Source: Xestospongia muta
Taxonomy: Eukaryota > Porifera > Demospongiae > Haplosclerida > Petrosiidae
Reading direction: 5' to 3'
NCBI GenBank assembly: GCA_963693285.1
Contig: OY848922.1
Span: forward strand, 2,716,923-2,780,922
Length of the DNA: 64,000 bases
The notes under the pieces were generated by a model. It did no database searches and was not told the origin of the DNA. It saw nothing but the letters and a program-made list of their open reading frames with translations. The position numbers and the translations under genes were made by a program. This document shows, piece by piece, positions 21,899 through 32,903 of the stretch; position 1 is the stretch's first letter; every line of letters begins with the position of its first letter.

Positions 21899-24800
21899 TT
21901 ATTTACTGCTGTGGACACTGCCATAACTTTTGACTTGAATATCTTCACGATTAAACAGCTCTTCAGGAAAATCATGATCGACATATCCATCATCGTTAGG
22001 ACTAGTGGCAATACTAAATTTAAAACACTTTTTAAATATTTTCCAGATCAACCATCCTACAGCTACAATCATTGGGATATAGATCAACAGTAGTTGAATC
22101 CATTGTAAAATATAAACTTCAACTGTGTATCCACTTGTAGATATGACACCATATATTCTCATAGTTAGTGCATTGATGAACGACATGTTACAGAACACAA
22201 GGAGAGCTATGTTGTTGTGATGGACCTTTTCAAATGGTTGAAGTATTGCTTGAAGTGTTAGTAAAACAACCAACTCAAGTTCAAGAAATATATAATATTG
22301 AATAGCAGTACGAACTAAAACTAATGTTGCCAATATCAAGATACGATATAGAAAAAATACACCAGAAAAAAAACGAAATTTATCTTTGAAAGTACCTTGA
22401 AAAGAGTCCAATAAAGGCTTTAGTTGGTTGTGTAGTTTTGTCCAAGGCTGCTTGTCTCGAAAGAATTTGAATTTACAAGCAAAATAGCTTTCAAGTTTAA
22501 TGAAGAATGAATCAAATGTGAGTACCAAAGGCAATGGAATGACAACAATTAACAAACACATCATAGCTGGAATGGCATATACTAAATGCTTGCCATGAAA
22601 ATATTGAAGACTCCCATCCCAAAATACAAGATTTTCATACGACTTCCCTCCAATACCTTGTGGAGACTCTTGGTTAAGTAGAAGGAAAGTTACTTGAGCT
22701 AACTGGAAGTAGGAAATAACTAAGAAAGCTGTCAAACCTTGAATGACAGAATAATGTACAGTGCGTTTTCGGCACCATTTAACTCGCAACTTACAGGAGC
22801 AGTGATTGAGAAGAAATATAAGCAAGAAGACAAGTAGAATTGCAAACACAACAGAGACATACTTCATAGCAATTAAGTCTAGAGTCCCAGCACCCTTCCA
22901 TAAACAGAATGACATTTCATCAATGTCAAAGATATCCAGATTTAAAGAATTGTATGCAACTACATAGAAGTCCTGTAAGAATTTGGGGTTAAAGGTGACG
23001 GCACCATTAACAGAAACAATCATAGCCTGGATCATTTGTACCATAAAGATGACACTGTATGCAGTACCACTTGTGAGACTGATGTCAAGCCATATTATAG
23101 TAACAAAGATGACTGTGATGGGTAATAGTTCACTGAGCACATAGAATAGAAAGCCTAAATGACAAAGTTTGTTCTCACCACATTTACGAGTATTGGAATG
23201 GAAGTAGACAGTGTATCCATCACTACATTGACTGCACATAGTTCCATGTCTGTGTTCAGCACAGACAGTTTGTTCCAATAATGTTTTGTTAGGTTCTGAA
23301 ACAAGTTTATAATAGCGGTCTGTATTCTTAGTATTGTCTCTACAGAAGCCACTAGGACAGTTGCTAGTGTACAAGTTATATTGACTAACATTGTCATCAG
23401 AAGTAATATAGCCAACCCAGTAACCTGGAGTGACTAATGCTATACCTTTTACTTCTTGACACCCAATAATCCCATCATATGTGTATTCTTTACTTCGAGA
23501 GGCTGAACATACACATACATTTCCTTCCTTTTCCATAATGTATCCTGGTGGGCAAGCAGACAGGATGATTGGTATACTGGCAGATGTACCACGAAATCCA
23601 GTAGCAGATAATGTCAAGTTTCCACGAAGTCCTGGTTTTCCAGTTAATTCAATGCTATTATTAGCAACAAAATTAAAGGCAGGATCTATTGAGATACCAG
23701 GTACAGAGATGTTAGATTGATATACAGTGATTTGTGTGACATTTTGTCCCATATCATCCAATACTTGGAGAGGCAGTATATACGGTCTACCGGGAATAAT
23801 ACTCAGAGGAGGTGTCTGGAGAAGATTGAATATAGCTCCTTCTGAAGCAATATGCTTTGAAGTTGTGTTATCAAAGTAGAAGGTTCCCATGCAACTGTCA
23901 TTACGAAACGTATCTTGTGGAGATGGTAGATTTGTGTTGTACTTCAGACATGAAAATCTACAAGGGTCAATAGTTGTAAGAAATATTGAATTAGCAAGAC
24001 CAGAGTTTGCACGATTGCCCTCGAAAAAAAAGCTGACATTTGGTGGAATGTTGAAATCAGCATATTCCAAGAAACATGTGTGAGAAGTAAGGAAAACATG
24101 TTTGTTGAAATTAAATACATAAATGGCTCCTCCCACGAAAGTGGCCTGGTTGTCAATAAAAAGAAATTGGGTGTTGTCCATATAACGTAAACTAGAGTAC
24201 CCTACAAGTGCAACTGCACCTCCTCTCTCTCCTGTGTTATATTGAAACTTAGTCTGTGAACCTTCCATAAACACAGCAAAAGATGTAGAGACATAGAGTG
24301 CTGTACCTGAGTTACTTTCAAAAATATTGATTCCTTTGAAATGGACAGTGATCCTAGTTATTAAGAAGATCCCTACTTCTTTATAGTAAGTATATGGATA
24401 CTTGCCTGAATTAGGGTAATGTCTAACAACATGGTTCTTTAAAAAGTAACAGTTTTCAAATAGAGGCCTCATTATAAATTGAGTCCCATGTTGGCTTTGA
24501 AAATCCGGTTCCACATCAACTGCTGGGCTTACAGAACCCATGTTTCCTTCCCACGTACAATTATAGAACCAAGCATTATTAGAAACAGCACAATTTTCAT
24601 CTTTCTTGGTGGCAGTATATAATAGTAGTCCAGCTCCATAATAGCCCCTATTATTAGTGAATTTAGAGTGTTTAACAGTGAAGTTGTTGCCAAATCCAAT
24701 ATCTTTATTATATGCTATTCCCATGGCTGCCCCAGCACCACCAAATGAATATGTAGCCTCAGTATTCTCATTGAAGTGACTGCCATTAATATTAAGTGTA

Positions 24801-25696
24801 TTATTATAACATTCACGATGACAATGCAAGATAAATCCACTTCCACAAGTAGCCTTATTACCAGTGAAATTAGTGTTGTCAATGTTAAATGTATTTTCTT
24901 TTACTCCCCACACTAGTAAGATTCCAAGCCCTCCTCCATAACTAAATGGCCAAAAACTATCTTGTAGATTAGTCAAATTAAGTGCGTTACTCATAAACAA
25001 TGTATTCTGTATGATATAGTTTGCTGGTGTCGACTGGTTTCGATTACAGGTTTTGGCTGTTACATCACATGCTGAAATAAGGATATGAATCCCACTTCCG
25101 CCGTGAATGATTTCATTATTAGTAGTTGTGCTCATGTTGAAGGGAAGAGTATTGTTGGTGAATGAGGAATTAATTATTTCAATGTTACCAGCTAAATTCA
25201 TTAGAAGCATACCAGTACCGACACTTTGTGAGACTGTAACTGAATTGAGAGTCAATGTTGTACAATCTCTTATCAGAATTCCACTTTCATAATACAAGTT
25301 AGAAGAGACATTATACAACATGCTACAACCTATTATCATTATGTTTGTCAACTCCACATTATCAGTGCGCTCAAAAACCATACCACAATTGCTATCAATA
25401 GCAGAACTTTCCTCAAGTGAACAGTTACAAGTAATTTCAGCTTCTTTCTCGTTCTGTCCTGAGATTTTCAAATAGTTTACTGAGCGAAACACAGCTATGT
25501 CACTTAACACGACTCCTGGTGTATCTATAATAATTTGAGTATCATTTGTCAACAGCTCAGAGGCAACAAACTCAAGTGTTTGACAAGTACTGTTAGGGAA
25601 TCCACAACCAACATCATCTGAGCCATTTGAAGATACGTGAATCTCTCTCCCATCTACTGTAAGAAGAACTGCTAATAGTAGTAGTAGACCTGCCAT
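21899..25696 (-). CDS. Pmp-like beta-helix multi-TM receptor R5 (A-type, mosaic)
   Basis: Single-exon 1,265-aa protein, partner of R3. The start is the ATG at 25,696 (MAGLLLLLAVLL); the codon aligned with the B-type start is GTG. From the cysteine neck through the membrane region and the YGSVHSSK tail it follows R3 closely. Yet its N-terminal segment EAEITCNCSLEESSAIDSN matches neighbouring R4, not R3, so the gene is a mosaic. Beta-helix motifs (FxxN, GGAVAL, GGAIYV), the neck cysteines and all membrane segments are intact and there is no internal stop, so it should be functional. Confidence 0.9.
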   Translation of the reverse strand: MAGLLLLLAVLLTVDGREIHVSSNGSDDVGCGFPNSTCQTLEFVASELLTNDTQIIIDTPGVVLSDIAVFRSVNYLKISGQNEKEAEITCNCSLEESSAIDSNCGMVFERTDNVELTNIMIIGCSMLYNVSSNLYYESGILIRDCTTLTLNSVTVSQSVGTGMLLMNLAGNIEIINSSFTNNTLPFNMSTTTNNEIIHGGSGIHILISACDVTAKTCNRNQSTPANYIIQNTLFMSNALNLTNLQDSFWPFSYGGGLGILLVWGVKENTFNIDNTNFTGNKATCGSGFILHCHRECYNNTLNINGSHFNENTEATYSFGGAGAAMGIAYNKDIGFGNNFTVKHSKFTNNRGYYGAGLLLYTATKKDENCAVSNNAWFYNCTWEGNMGSVSPAVDVEPDFQSQHGTQFIMRPLFENCYFLKNHVVRHYPNSGKYPYTYYKEVGIFLITRITVHFKGINIFESNSGTALYVSTSFAVFMEGSQTKFQYNTGERGGAVALVGYSSLRYMDNTQFLFIDNQATFVGGAIYVFNFNKHVFLTSHTCFLEYADFNIPPNVSFFFEGNRANSGLANSIFLTTIDPCRFSCLKYNTNLPSPQDTFRNDSCMGTFYFDNTTSKHIASEGAIFNLLQTPPLSIIPGRPYILPLQVLDDMGQNVTQITVYQSNISVPGISIDPAFNFVANNSIELTGKPGLRGNLTLSATGFRGTSASIPIILSACPPGYIMEKEGNVCVCSASRSKEYTYDGIIGCQEVKGIALVTPGYWVGYITSDDNVSQYNLYTSNCPSGFCRDNTKNTDRYYKLVSEPNKTLLEQTVCAEHRHGTMCSQCSDGYTVYFHSNTRKCGENKLCHLGFLFYVLSELLPITVIFVTIIWLDISLTSGTAYSVIFMVQMIQAMIVSVNGAVTFNPKFLQDFYVVAYNSLNLDIFDIDEMSFCLWKGAGTLDLIAMKYVSVVFAILLVFLLIFLLNHCSCKLRVKWCRKRTVHYSVIQGLTAFLVISYFQLAQVTFLLLNQESPQGIGGKSYENLVFWDGSLQYFHGKHLVYAIPAMMCLLIVVIPLPLVLTFDSFFIKLESYFACKFKFFRDKQPWTKLHNQLKPLLDSFQGTFKDKFRFFSGVFFLYRILILATLVLVRTAIQYYIFLELELVVLLTLQAILQPFEKVHHNNIALLVFCNMSFINALTMRIYGVISTSGYTVEVYILQWIQLLLIYIPMIVAVGWLIWKIFKKCFKFSIATSPNDDGYVDHDFPEELFNREDIQVKSYGSVHSSK

Positions 25697-26115
25697 GACC
25701 TGTTTTCTCACACAAGTCTATTTATGTGGTTACTTAAGATCACCTGATATATCAAAACGTTGATGACCTTTAAGATAATGAACCACACAAAGGGTCTCAG
25801 TATACGTTATTTCCAGAACTCTACTTATATTGTTACTAATTGTCACTTAAATGAGTAAAATTTGATGACTGTTATCAAACGTTGATGAATTTCACTTTCA
25901 GATTGTCAAGCAAGGGGTGGGGAGTGGTAGTTTGTCATTGTGTATTAATGTTATTTCTCTATAATAAGTGATTTTACTTGTTGTGACTGTAGGCATAACA
26001 TAATTTATCCAAATTATTTTTATTAATAACAAGATTGCAAAAATTACAACTGTTGAAATAGATCTAACCATTTCAAAATTGACTATTTCTCTTATTAATT
26101 TCCAATATATGTAAA
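25697..26115. promoter_or_regulatory. conserved 5' flank of A-type receptor R5
   Basis: Repeat of 11,805-12,223 with scattered changes, including GGGGTGGGGAGTGG in place of the GGGGCGGGG form. Promoter role is assumed from position only. Confidence 0.4.
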
Positions 26116-26323
26116 CTGATTTGCAATAAGAAACCACTTCAATACAACCATTAAAAAAACACTTGTATGTCCGTAAGCATTTTTTTTAAATTCAAGTTAT
26201 CTATTGTTATTAAACCAAGCTATAACGTATATAATAAACATCCATTGAAAGTATATGGTTGTGTACATAACAACTGTTCACTTTCAAGATGTTTTAATGG
26301 AAGTGGTCCCTTTTCACAATCAG
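26116..26323. repeat. MITE family 2, copy d
   Basis: Counterpart of copy b in unit 2, same inverted ends (CTGATTTGCAATAAG; CACAATCAG on the right, one base shorter). Confidence 0.65.
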
Positions 26324-26490
26324 GTCACAAATAAAATAAAGGTCTAAAATACAATAGTTTCATTATTGTTCATTCCATTCAACTCTTTACATACATTGGA
26401 GTCACACAAAAGATATAACTGTTACATTCAGTACTGGACTCAAGAGACACCAACATTCCCTTGGAGAACTTAGAAATATCATATTCATTA

Positions 26491-27026
26491 ACCAGTGGAA
26501 CCCCTTTACTGCGGACACCTTTGGGGATGGTTGAAGTGTCCAGATTTCAGGGGTGTCCTTAACTCAGGGGGATATTCTTAAACCACCATTCACATCTACA
26601 ATACTTAGCCAAACAATTTTATTAACTTAAAATGAGTATAATAATAATATCTAAATGAAGGAACAATTAAGAATCATGCATGCAGTTAAGTCTGGAAATA
26701 ATCATCTGTAACGGTCTGCTTAGTAGATAAGATGCTCACAGTTGAAAGTTTATTAATTAATACACCAATATCCATTGCCATGCGTCTGCATATCCCCTAT
26801 AATCTAGGTAGGTTTGTGCATCTTCTAGTGATTTAAGAACTTCTGCAAATAATTTCAACTTCAGTACACATAATTGTTCATCAACACATCAATATATTAC
26901 TCATCCATGTCACGGTCATCAGAAACATTTCTATCAGTAGTACTGGATGCAATCTGTCCCCAGGATATTGTCTGTAAGTTGCAGGTGTCCTTAATTAAGG
27001 ACTGTCTGCAGACAGGAGTTCCATTA
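26491..27026. mobile_element. MITE family 1, copy b
   Basis: 536-bp counterpart of the 12,600 element at the same site, TA on each side, with scattered substitutions. It predates the unit duplication. Confidence 0.8.
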
Positions 27027-27064
27027 TAACCCCAAATAGTATCAGGAGTGAATGTACCATGTAC

Positions 27065-27284
27065 CTGATTTTGTGAAAAGGGACAACTTCTATCAAACCA
27101 TTAAAAATACTTGACTGTACACAAGCAATTTTTTAAATAAACAAAATTTTGCACTTTAAATTGTCTATTGTTTTTAAACTGAGATATAATTTAGTAAACA
27201 TCCATTGAAAAAGTATGATTGTGTATACAACAAGTGCATGTTTTTGACATGTTTTAACAGAAGTGGTTCCTATTTGCAAATCAG
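27065..27284. repeat. MITE family 2, copy e
   Basis: Counterpart of copy c. Ends CTGATTTTGTGAAAAGGGAC and TGCAAATCAG. Confidence 0.65.
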
Positions 27285-27322
27285 CTCACAATTATTAATA
27301 ACAAACAAATGAATAAATGAAT

Positions 27323-27765
27323 CTATGCTGTTTTATACAGTTGTAAGAACACTTCATACAAATCAGTTAATAACAGTTTCTTATTACTGCTGTGGACACT
27401 GTTGTAACTTTTGACTTGAATATCTTCATGTCTAAACAGCTCTTCGACATATCCATCATCATTAGGACTAGTGGCAATGCTGGATTTAACAAAAAACCTC
27501 TTTAAAATTTTCCAGACCAACCATCCTACAGCTACAATCATTGGGATATAGATCAACAGTAGTTGAATCCATTGTAAAATATAAACTTCAACTGTGTATC
27601 CACTTGTAGATATGACACCATATATTCTCATAGTTAGTGCATTGATGAACGACATGTTATAGAACACAAGGAGAGCTATGATGTTGTGATGGACCTTTTC
27701 AAATGGTTGAAGTATTGCTTGAACTGTTAGCAAAACAACCAACTCAACCAGAAGGAAATAATATT
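27323..27765 (-). pseudogene. solo receptor 3' end 2
   Basis: Counterpart of solo 1 in unit 2, starting in the third-last membrane segments. Unlike solo 1 and 3 it has an intact frame through VQAILQPFEKVHHN and an A-type MSFINALTMRIYG segment, as if overwritten by conversion from a full-length A-type gene. A one-base loss after VHSS extends the tail past the usual stop to 27,323. No start or signal peptide. Confidence 0.8.
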
Positions 27766-28140
27766 ACACATTTCAGCAATTTGGAAAGAAATAATGCATG
27801 CAAATTATAGACAAAAATCGTTCTATACTATTAACATTCATTTATATTTAAATATAGAATGAGTTGCCTGTGCACCATCTCACCTCACTGTTTAATTTCT
27901 GTTTCCAATAACTCGTATAATGTACATATTTTTGTCAATGTAGTGAACATACAATTGTGAAGTCATGGTGTGGTATTTTGCTATTGGAAATGATCCTTGT
28001 TACATTACTTGTAAATTGTTATGGAAAATAATATTGTAGCACATTCTTTTGGCTTACAATTGATTTATATTCCATCATCATGACACTAAACTACCATAAC
28101 ATAACAATAATAAACAACAGTCATTAATATGCTGAGTATT
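27766..28140. other. AT-rich spacer
   Basis: Counterpart of 13,879-14,253; no gene seen. Confidence 0.6.
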
Positions 28141-31100
28141 CTAATCAATTCTCTGATGGCTTGGTGATTGAATCATTGAGTCACCAATATCTCTTAGAGT
28201 CTTGTCTGCTTGCAGCTGAAGAAATTCACATATCCTTCTTAAAAAACTATCTTGGCTTTTAGCAGCACCCAATTTTCTCCACATTTCTCCAACTATTATG
28301 CTAGCTTTGTCATATGCTGTGCCAGTCATACTTGCAACATTACGCTGGATATTTGGAGATATCAATTCATTAGCAAGAAGTTCGTTAGCAATACGAAGTG
28401 GACTAGCCTCAATAGCATTACAAAGATTAGCAAATTGGTCTCGAAACAATTTTAACAGATCTAGTAATTGCAAAAGAGAAAGATAGATTCACATTTAACA
28501 ATATTAATAAATGAAATGCAAGAATAGTTCCCACCTTATTCTGTGTGTTAGCTATTTGTTAATCATTATTAGCTAAAATTATTAGATACCATTGGCAATA
28601 TGTAAATATTCATGGACAAGTTGTAAGAATCAATGCAAAAGGATGAGCTATTAGTAAGCAAATGCAAACAACTAATGCACTTCTATTATAACATTTACAA
28701 GTTTCCTTTTTTAAATTATATTTGCATGCATTCCTAATACTATAGATTTCTAATATTCGAGATGTATGATACTTACCAAGCAAAGAGCATATACTGTTTG
28801 GTTCTTCTAGTGGCTGTGATTGACATTGAGTAGTGAAATGGTCCTTGATGGAGATTGCTAAATCTTTCCTACCAACTTTACCAAGAGCAATGGCAATTGG
28901 TTCCCATGATTCTGATGCATTGTACAACCTCCATAGAAGAATGACTTCTATACCATATTCAAGAAACCCACTATTTTTCTTTTCTATATCATGAAGATCA
29001 CCAACTTTCAGTCCTAAAGCGAAACCAAATGCAAACCAATGACAACCAATGCCTTCTGAATCAGTTTTGCTAGCTAAAACACAAAGTATATCACAGATAA
29101 CAGGGTCTGTAGCTGTATAAGGTACAAAATCATTTATAAAAATAACATTTCCAACTATAATATACCTTTAGAGATGGTATTCACACTTATTATTGAGGAA
29201 TCAGATGAAGTCTCAGATAACGGAGGAGTAGGTAGCTCATAAGATAGAAAATCTACAAAATGTTAATTAGATATAAACTATAAACATGACTGTTACAATT
29301 ATACTGACCTGATTTTTTTAAAGTGATCATGAAAGAGGAGGGTTGCCATGATATAATAATCCATCAAAAGTAACTGTTACTTCAGTTCTTGTCTTTTCAA
29401 CATTGTCATTATCACACTCAAACTTTATCTGGAAACGAGGAGGGTATGACAGATCATCTTCTAGATTTTTAAGAGCCTTTGTATTCTCCTCTGTTACTTC
29501 TTCTCCCTCACAGCCCATTGCTTCATAAAAGTCAATAGCACCTTCTGAAATCTAAACAAAACAATTAGAACATTCAACAATATATTGTGCTCATATACTC
29601 TCTGTCTCTCTGTCTCTCTGTCTCTCTGTCTCTGTCTCTGTCTCTGTCTGTCTGTCTCTCTCTCTCACTCTCTCCTTACATTATGAATTCGTTCCAGTAA
29701 TCTATACCAACCAGGGATGTTATCTGGTTTACAGTCAATAGAAACAGAAGGTCCAGCAAATGTTACAGGTAGAGGATGTGATTTTAAAGTGTAATCTTTA
29801 TTCTTATATTGCTCTCGGACAGTCTATATAAAAGTAAACAATAATTGTCACATGTACACTGAAAGTAATGGATTACTTCTTTGCATTTTTCTTGTTGATA
29901 CAGCAAACAAAAATCTACAAACAAGCTGCCATCATCTAGTATTTTCTCAGCTTGAATAATCAAATAACGCTTTGGAATTTTCTTGTATTTATTTTTTGCA
30001 AATGCAATGCAATTTGTACAAAAATGAGAAACATGTATTTTTACTGAAGTAGACTCAATGGTCACTTCATGTTCATGGCATTGTTTAAAAGTAAATACAT
30101 TGTCTCTTATAAAAGATTTTTCATCTGCTGTTAGTAGAACTAGTTGGCTATTAGGATCTTTCACATTAGAGACATCAATGTGGTGAGGTATGTACAACTC
30201 TGCAGGCTTTATTAATTGACAGTCAATGTATACCCAAACAATAGGAGAGACAGGGATAAAATCACCTTCAAACTTGAGCTTATCACTTAACAAACATACT
30301 CCAAACCTGACAGTAGCCGTCTGTTCTATAGCTCCCTCTGGAATGATAAGAGTAACACCAAATTGACTGCAATGATGTATCAAACCAGTTGCATCTACTG
30401 GTAACACAGCCAGATCTCCAAAGATAGCTATTAAAAAGTGATCATTTAAATGTCAAAGTTGTAAATTAGTATCTACATGATATACCTTTCATTGAACAAA
30501 GTAAACCACATATATCATCAATAGAGACTACATTACTGACTGTATCCTTGTCCAGCAAGTCTAGCAATGGATGGATGGATGGATGGAAATGGGCAAACAA
30601 ACAAATTGGCTTACTACCTATCTCAGAATGTGTTAATGCTCTTCCATGATATTTGTCACAAAGAGAACAATAAACACCATCTACTTCTTCCGGTGGTTCT
30701 ACAATAATTGGTATATAAAGTAGATGGTTGAATAGTTGAAAGGATGGATAGGGAAATGGACAAACAGACAGATAATGCAAATTAGCTTACTAGGCATCTC
30801 ATTCCAAGAACTTGTTAATGCTCTTCCGTGATATTTGTCACAAAGGGAACAATAAACACCATCATTTACTTCTTCTAGTGGTTCTAATTGACATGGAGCA
30901 CTGAAACAATGAGACATATGGGCAGCCATTTCAGTCATTGTATCATTTCTGATACAAGGGACATCACTTAATGATTCCAGGGATTCTAGCTTGAGCAGCC
31001 TTGAAACAGTAAAATGCTCCCTCAGACAAATTAGCATTTCAGTCAAACCAATTTTATGAAGTGCTTCAGTTAATGGATCCAATGAATTTTTAGGATTGTT

Positions 31101-31677
31101 AACTCTCCATTGGAATAGTACTTCCCTAATGCATTGCAGAGGGTCGTGATACTTTGTTTCAATGTCATCTAGTTGACTAAGGGTTAAACAAAGGTAATAC
31201 CCAAAATTGAACCACTTCTCTTGCAAACAATCATCTGATGTGATAACTGTAACTATCTCTTCAAAGAATGGATCTAATTACAGATATAGTATCAATAAAT
31301 GAATTATCCTGTGATTAGTTAATAAACCTTTAAAGAGACATGTTGCATCTGTTTCTGTTTGCGATGAAGAAGCCATAGCACTACTGTCAACTGAATCTAA
31401 TAGTTTTGTTGTAAAAGATAATAAAATAATGATTATAAATACCTGCTTTGACTAGTGTGATCATAATTGAGGTAGAGGGACAGACATCACTAAATCTGAT
31501 AACCACATTTTGACTTCTTTGAGCATCTAAATTTTTTTCAGGTTTAAATCAAAGTTGAAAACGAGGTGGAAAGGAAAGTTCTTTTTTCATGATAGCAAAA
31601 AATTTCATACAGTTACTTGTCACCACTCCATCTTCATAACCCATCAATTTGTAGCAATCAATATCATCCTCAGATAT
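28141..31677 (-). pseudogene. ZU5/double-death-domain gene, copy 2 (5'-truncated, frameshifted)
   Basis: Exons with matching phases: 31,677-31,443; linker ~31,408-31,330; death domain 1, 31,252-30,791 (WFNFGYYLCL...LTEALHKIGL); 30,698-30,618 and 30,560-30,486 (CSLCDKYHGRAL repeat); ZU5, 30,427-29,877 (GVTLIIPEGAIE, KPAELYIPHHI); 29,823-29,680; 29,551-29,309; linker 29,252-29,166; death domain 2, 29,112-28,777; last exon 28,460-28,141, a CARD-like or other death-fold helix bundle. ZU5 plus death domain recalls UNC5, PIDD and ankyrins, so a cytosolic signalling adaptor is likely. The 31,677 exon and its linker repeat the later 29,551 exon and linker, so the ancestor probably held two ZU5-type modules. 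Lesions: in-frame TGA at 31,551-31,549, a one-base loss near 29,335, and no exons above 31,690. It is either a recent pseudogene or an intact gene hidden by assembly error. Confidence 0.6.
29596..29676. repeat. CT/GTCT microsatellite
   Basis: Irregular TCTCTGTC and CT repeats in the intron just past the donor at 29,680. Unit 1 has a plain CT run here, so the repeat has evolved since duplication. Confidence 0.9.
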
Positions 31678-31718
31678 CTGCCATCATATTGTAACATATA
31701 AGAAGAATAAAAATGTTC

Positions 31719-32903
31719 CTAAGATTTTGATGGTATTGTTAAGTTTATGGAGTGAGAGTGATCTGTAAAATGAGAACTATTTATAGGGTCATCATCATCT
31801 ATAGAGAAAGAGTGATAGGAATTTATAGGATGATCATTTATAGAGTGTAAGAGAGAGCTATGCACAGAGTAGTCTTCCATTTGCATAGAGTGATTAGAGT
31901 TAAGTCTATCCATATAACTTAAGTTTGTTATATTTCTGCGATATTTGTAATTGTGAAGTTTATGATATGCTATCTTTCTTTTATGTCTACGATACCATAT
32001 AGTGCAGAAAAACAGCAGCAAGATGCAGAAACATAACCTAGTACTAATGACAGACAAAAGTACCATATCAGCAAAATAAATTTGATTATGGTCAAATGGA
32101 CTAAGATCATAGGAAATGTTGACGTTGCTATTTGGTTTCACAAGGATATATACTTCTGGTTTGTTACAACTGTTACCACAGGTAGTCACTGTGCAAACTG
32201 AATTGTTGTTGGTTAGAGGACTACTACAATCACTAGGGCTCTCCAATACAGTTGAGTTGTAGTGCACACGAACCACTGATACATTACTGGTTACTATGTT
32301 TTCATTACCTGTTTCAATACCAACATAGTATGTGGAAGACTCAGTGATGTTAAAAATCCAAATTGTGTTAAATCCAACTGAAAGACAAGGTGTGGTAGCT
32401 ATGGCCTCTGAGGACATTGTGTAATCAAGCCAATTATTATAAAGATGCAGACGTGCAGGACACTTTGAAGTATGAAATACAGAACTAACAGATGTGTTGT
32501 ATATCAACTTTGAGCCAGGCAGCAAATAAATGGGTTCATCATAGCCAAGATAATTAAATGTGTTTGAGAATGTTGAAGCTCTTAGAGTAACTGGTAGAAG
32601 GTATTCAATATCCTCACTTGGCTTAGTATCACTTAAATAAACATCAGCTGTAATGTTATCTCGATCATTTAGTGTTATGGTGACAGAAGAGACCAAGGAA
32701 TCAATAGTTACAAGACTTGGTGAATGTAAGACATCTCCAATATTAGCAAGTCGTTGATCATGAACTCCATCAGAACGAGAAGAAGATACGACGCTAAGCA
32801 TAAGTCCAAATGATGTGACTAAAAGCATTAAAACAATATACGTTATGGTAAAATAGAAGTAGACTTTTATACAGCTCATCCGCCGTAGCGAAGAACGACT
32901 CAT
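31719..32903 (-). CDS. single-exon membrane protein of unknown family
   Basis: 394-aa open frame with ATG at 32,903 (MSRSSLRRMSC). A hydrophobic segment at ~12-37 could be a signal peptide or anchor. Residues ~40-275 form an extracellular-like domain with about ten N-x-S/T sites and a cysteine cluster (CTVTTCGNSC). A transmembrane helix follows at ~280-303 with a positive stop (WYRRHKRK), then a ~90-residue cytoplasmic tail made of imperfect histidine-serine and acidic repeats (SMQMEDYSVHSS, SFSIDDDDPINSS). I do not recognise the family. It lies 42 bp beyond the truncated end of the death-domain gene on the same strand and occupies the position of its missing upstream exons. It occurs once in the window. 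Confidence 0.7.
   Translation of the reverse strand: MSRSSLRRMSCIKVYFYFTITYIVLMLLVTSFGLMLSVVSSSRSDGVHDQRLANIGDVLHSPSLVTIDSLVSSVTITLNDRDNITADVYLSDTKPSEDIEYLLPVTLRASTFSNTFNYLGYDEPIYLLPGSKLIYNTSVSSVFHTSKCPARLHLYNNWLDYTMSSEAIATTPCLSVGFNTIWIFNITESSTYYVGIETGNENIVTSNVSVVRVHYNSTVLESPSDCSSPLTNNNSVCTVTTCGNSCNKPEVYILVKPNSNVNISYDLSPFDHNQIYFADMVLLSVISTRLCFCILLLFFCTIWYRRHKRKIAYHKLHNYKYRRNITNLSYMDRLNSNHSMQMEDYSVHSSLLHSINDHPINSYHSFSIDDDDPINSSHFTDHSHSINLTIPSKS

Larger units (their letters stand above)
17195..31252. repeat. tandem segmental duplication, unit 2 (~14.06 kb)
   Basis: Second copy of 3,303-17,194. It holds R4, R5, MITE copies d, b and e, solo 3' end 2 and death-domain gene copy 2. It is ~165 bp longer than unit 1, mainly because it keeps the ZU5 segment deleted there. 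Past 31,252 the sequence continues into death-domain exons that unit 1 lacks. Confidence 0.93.
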
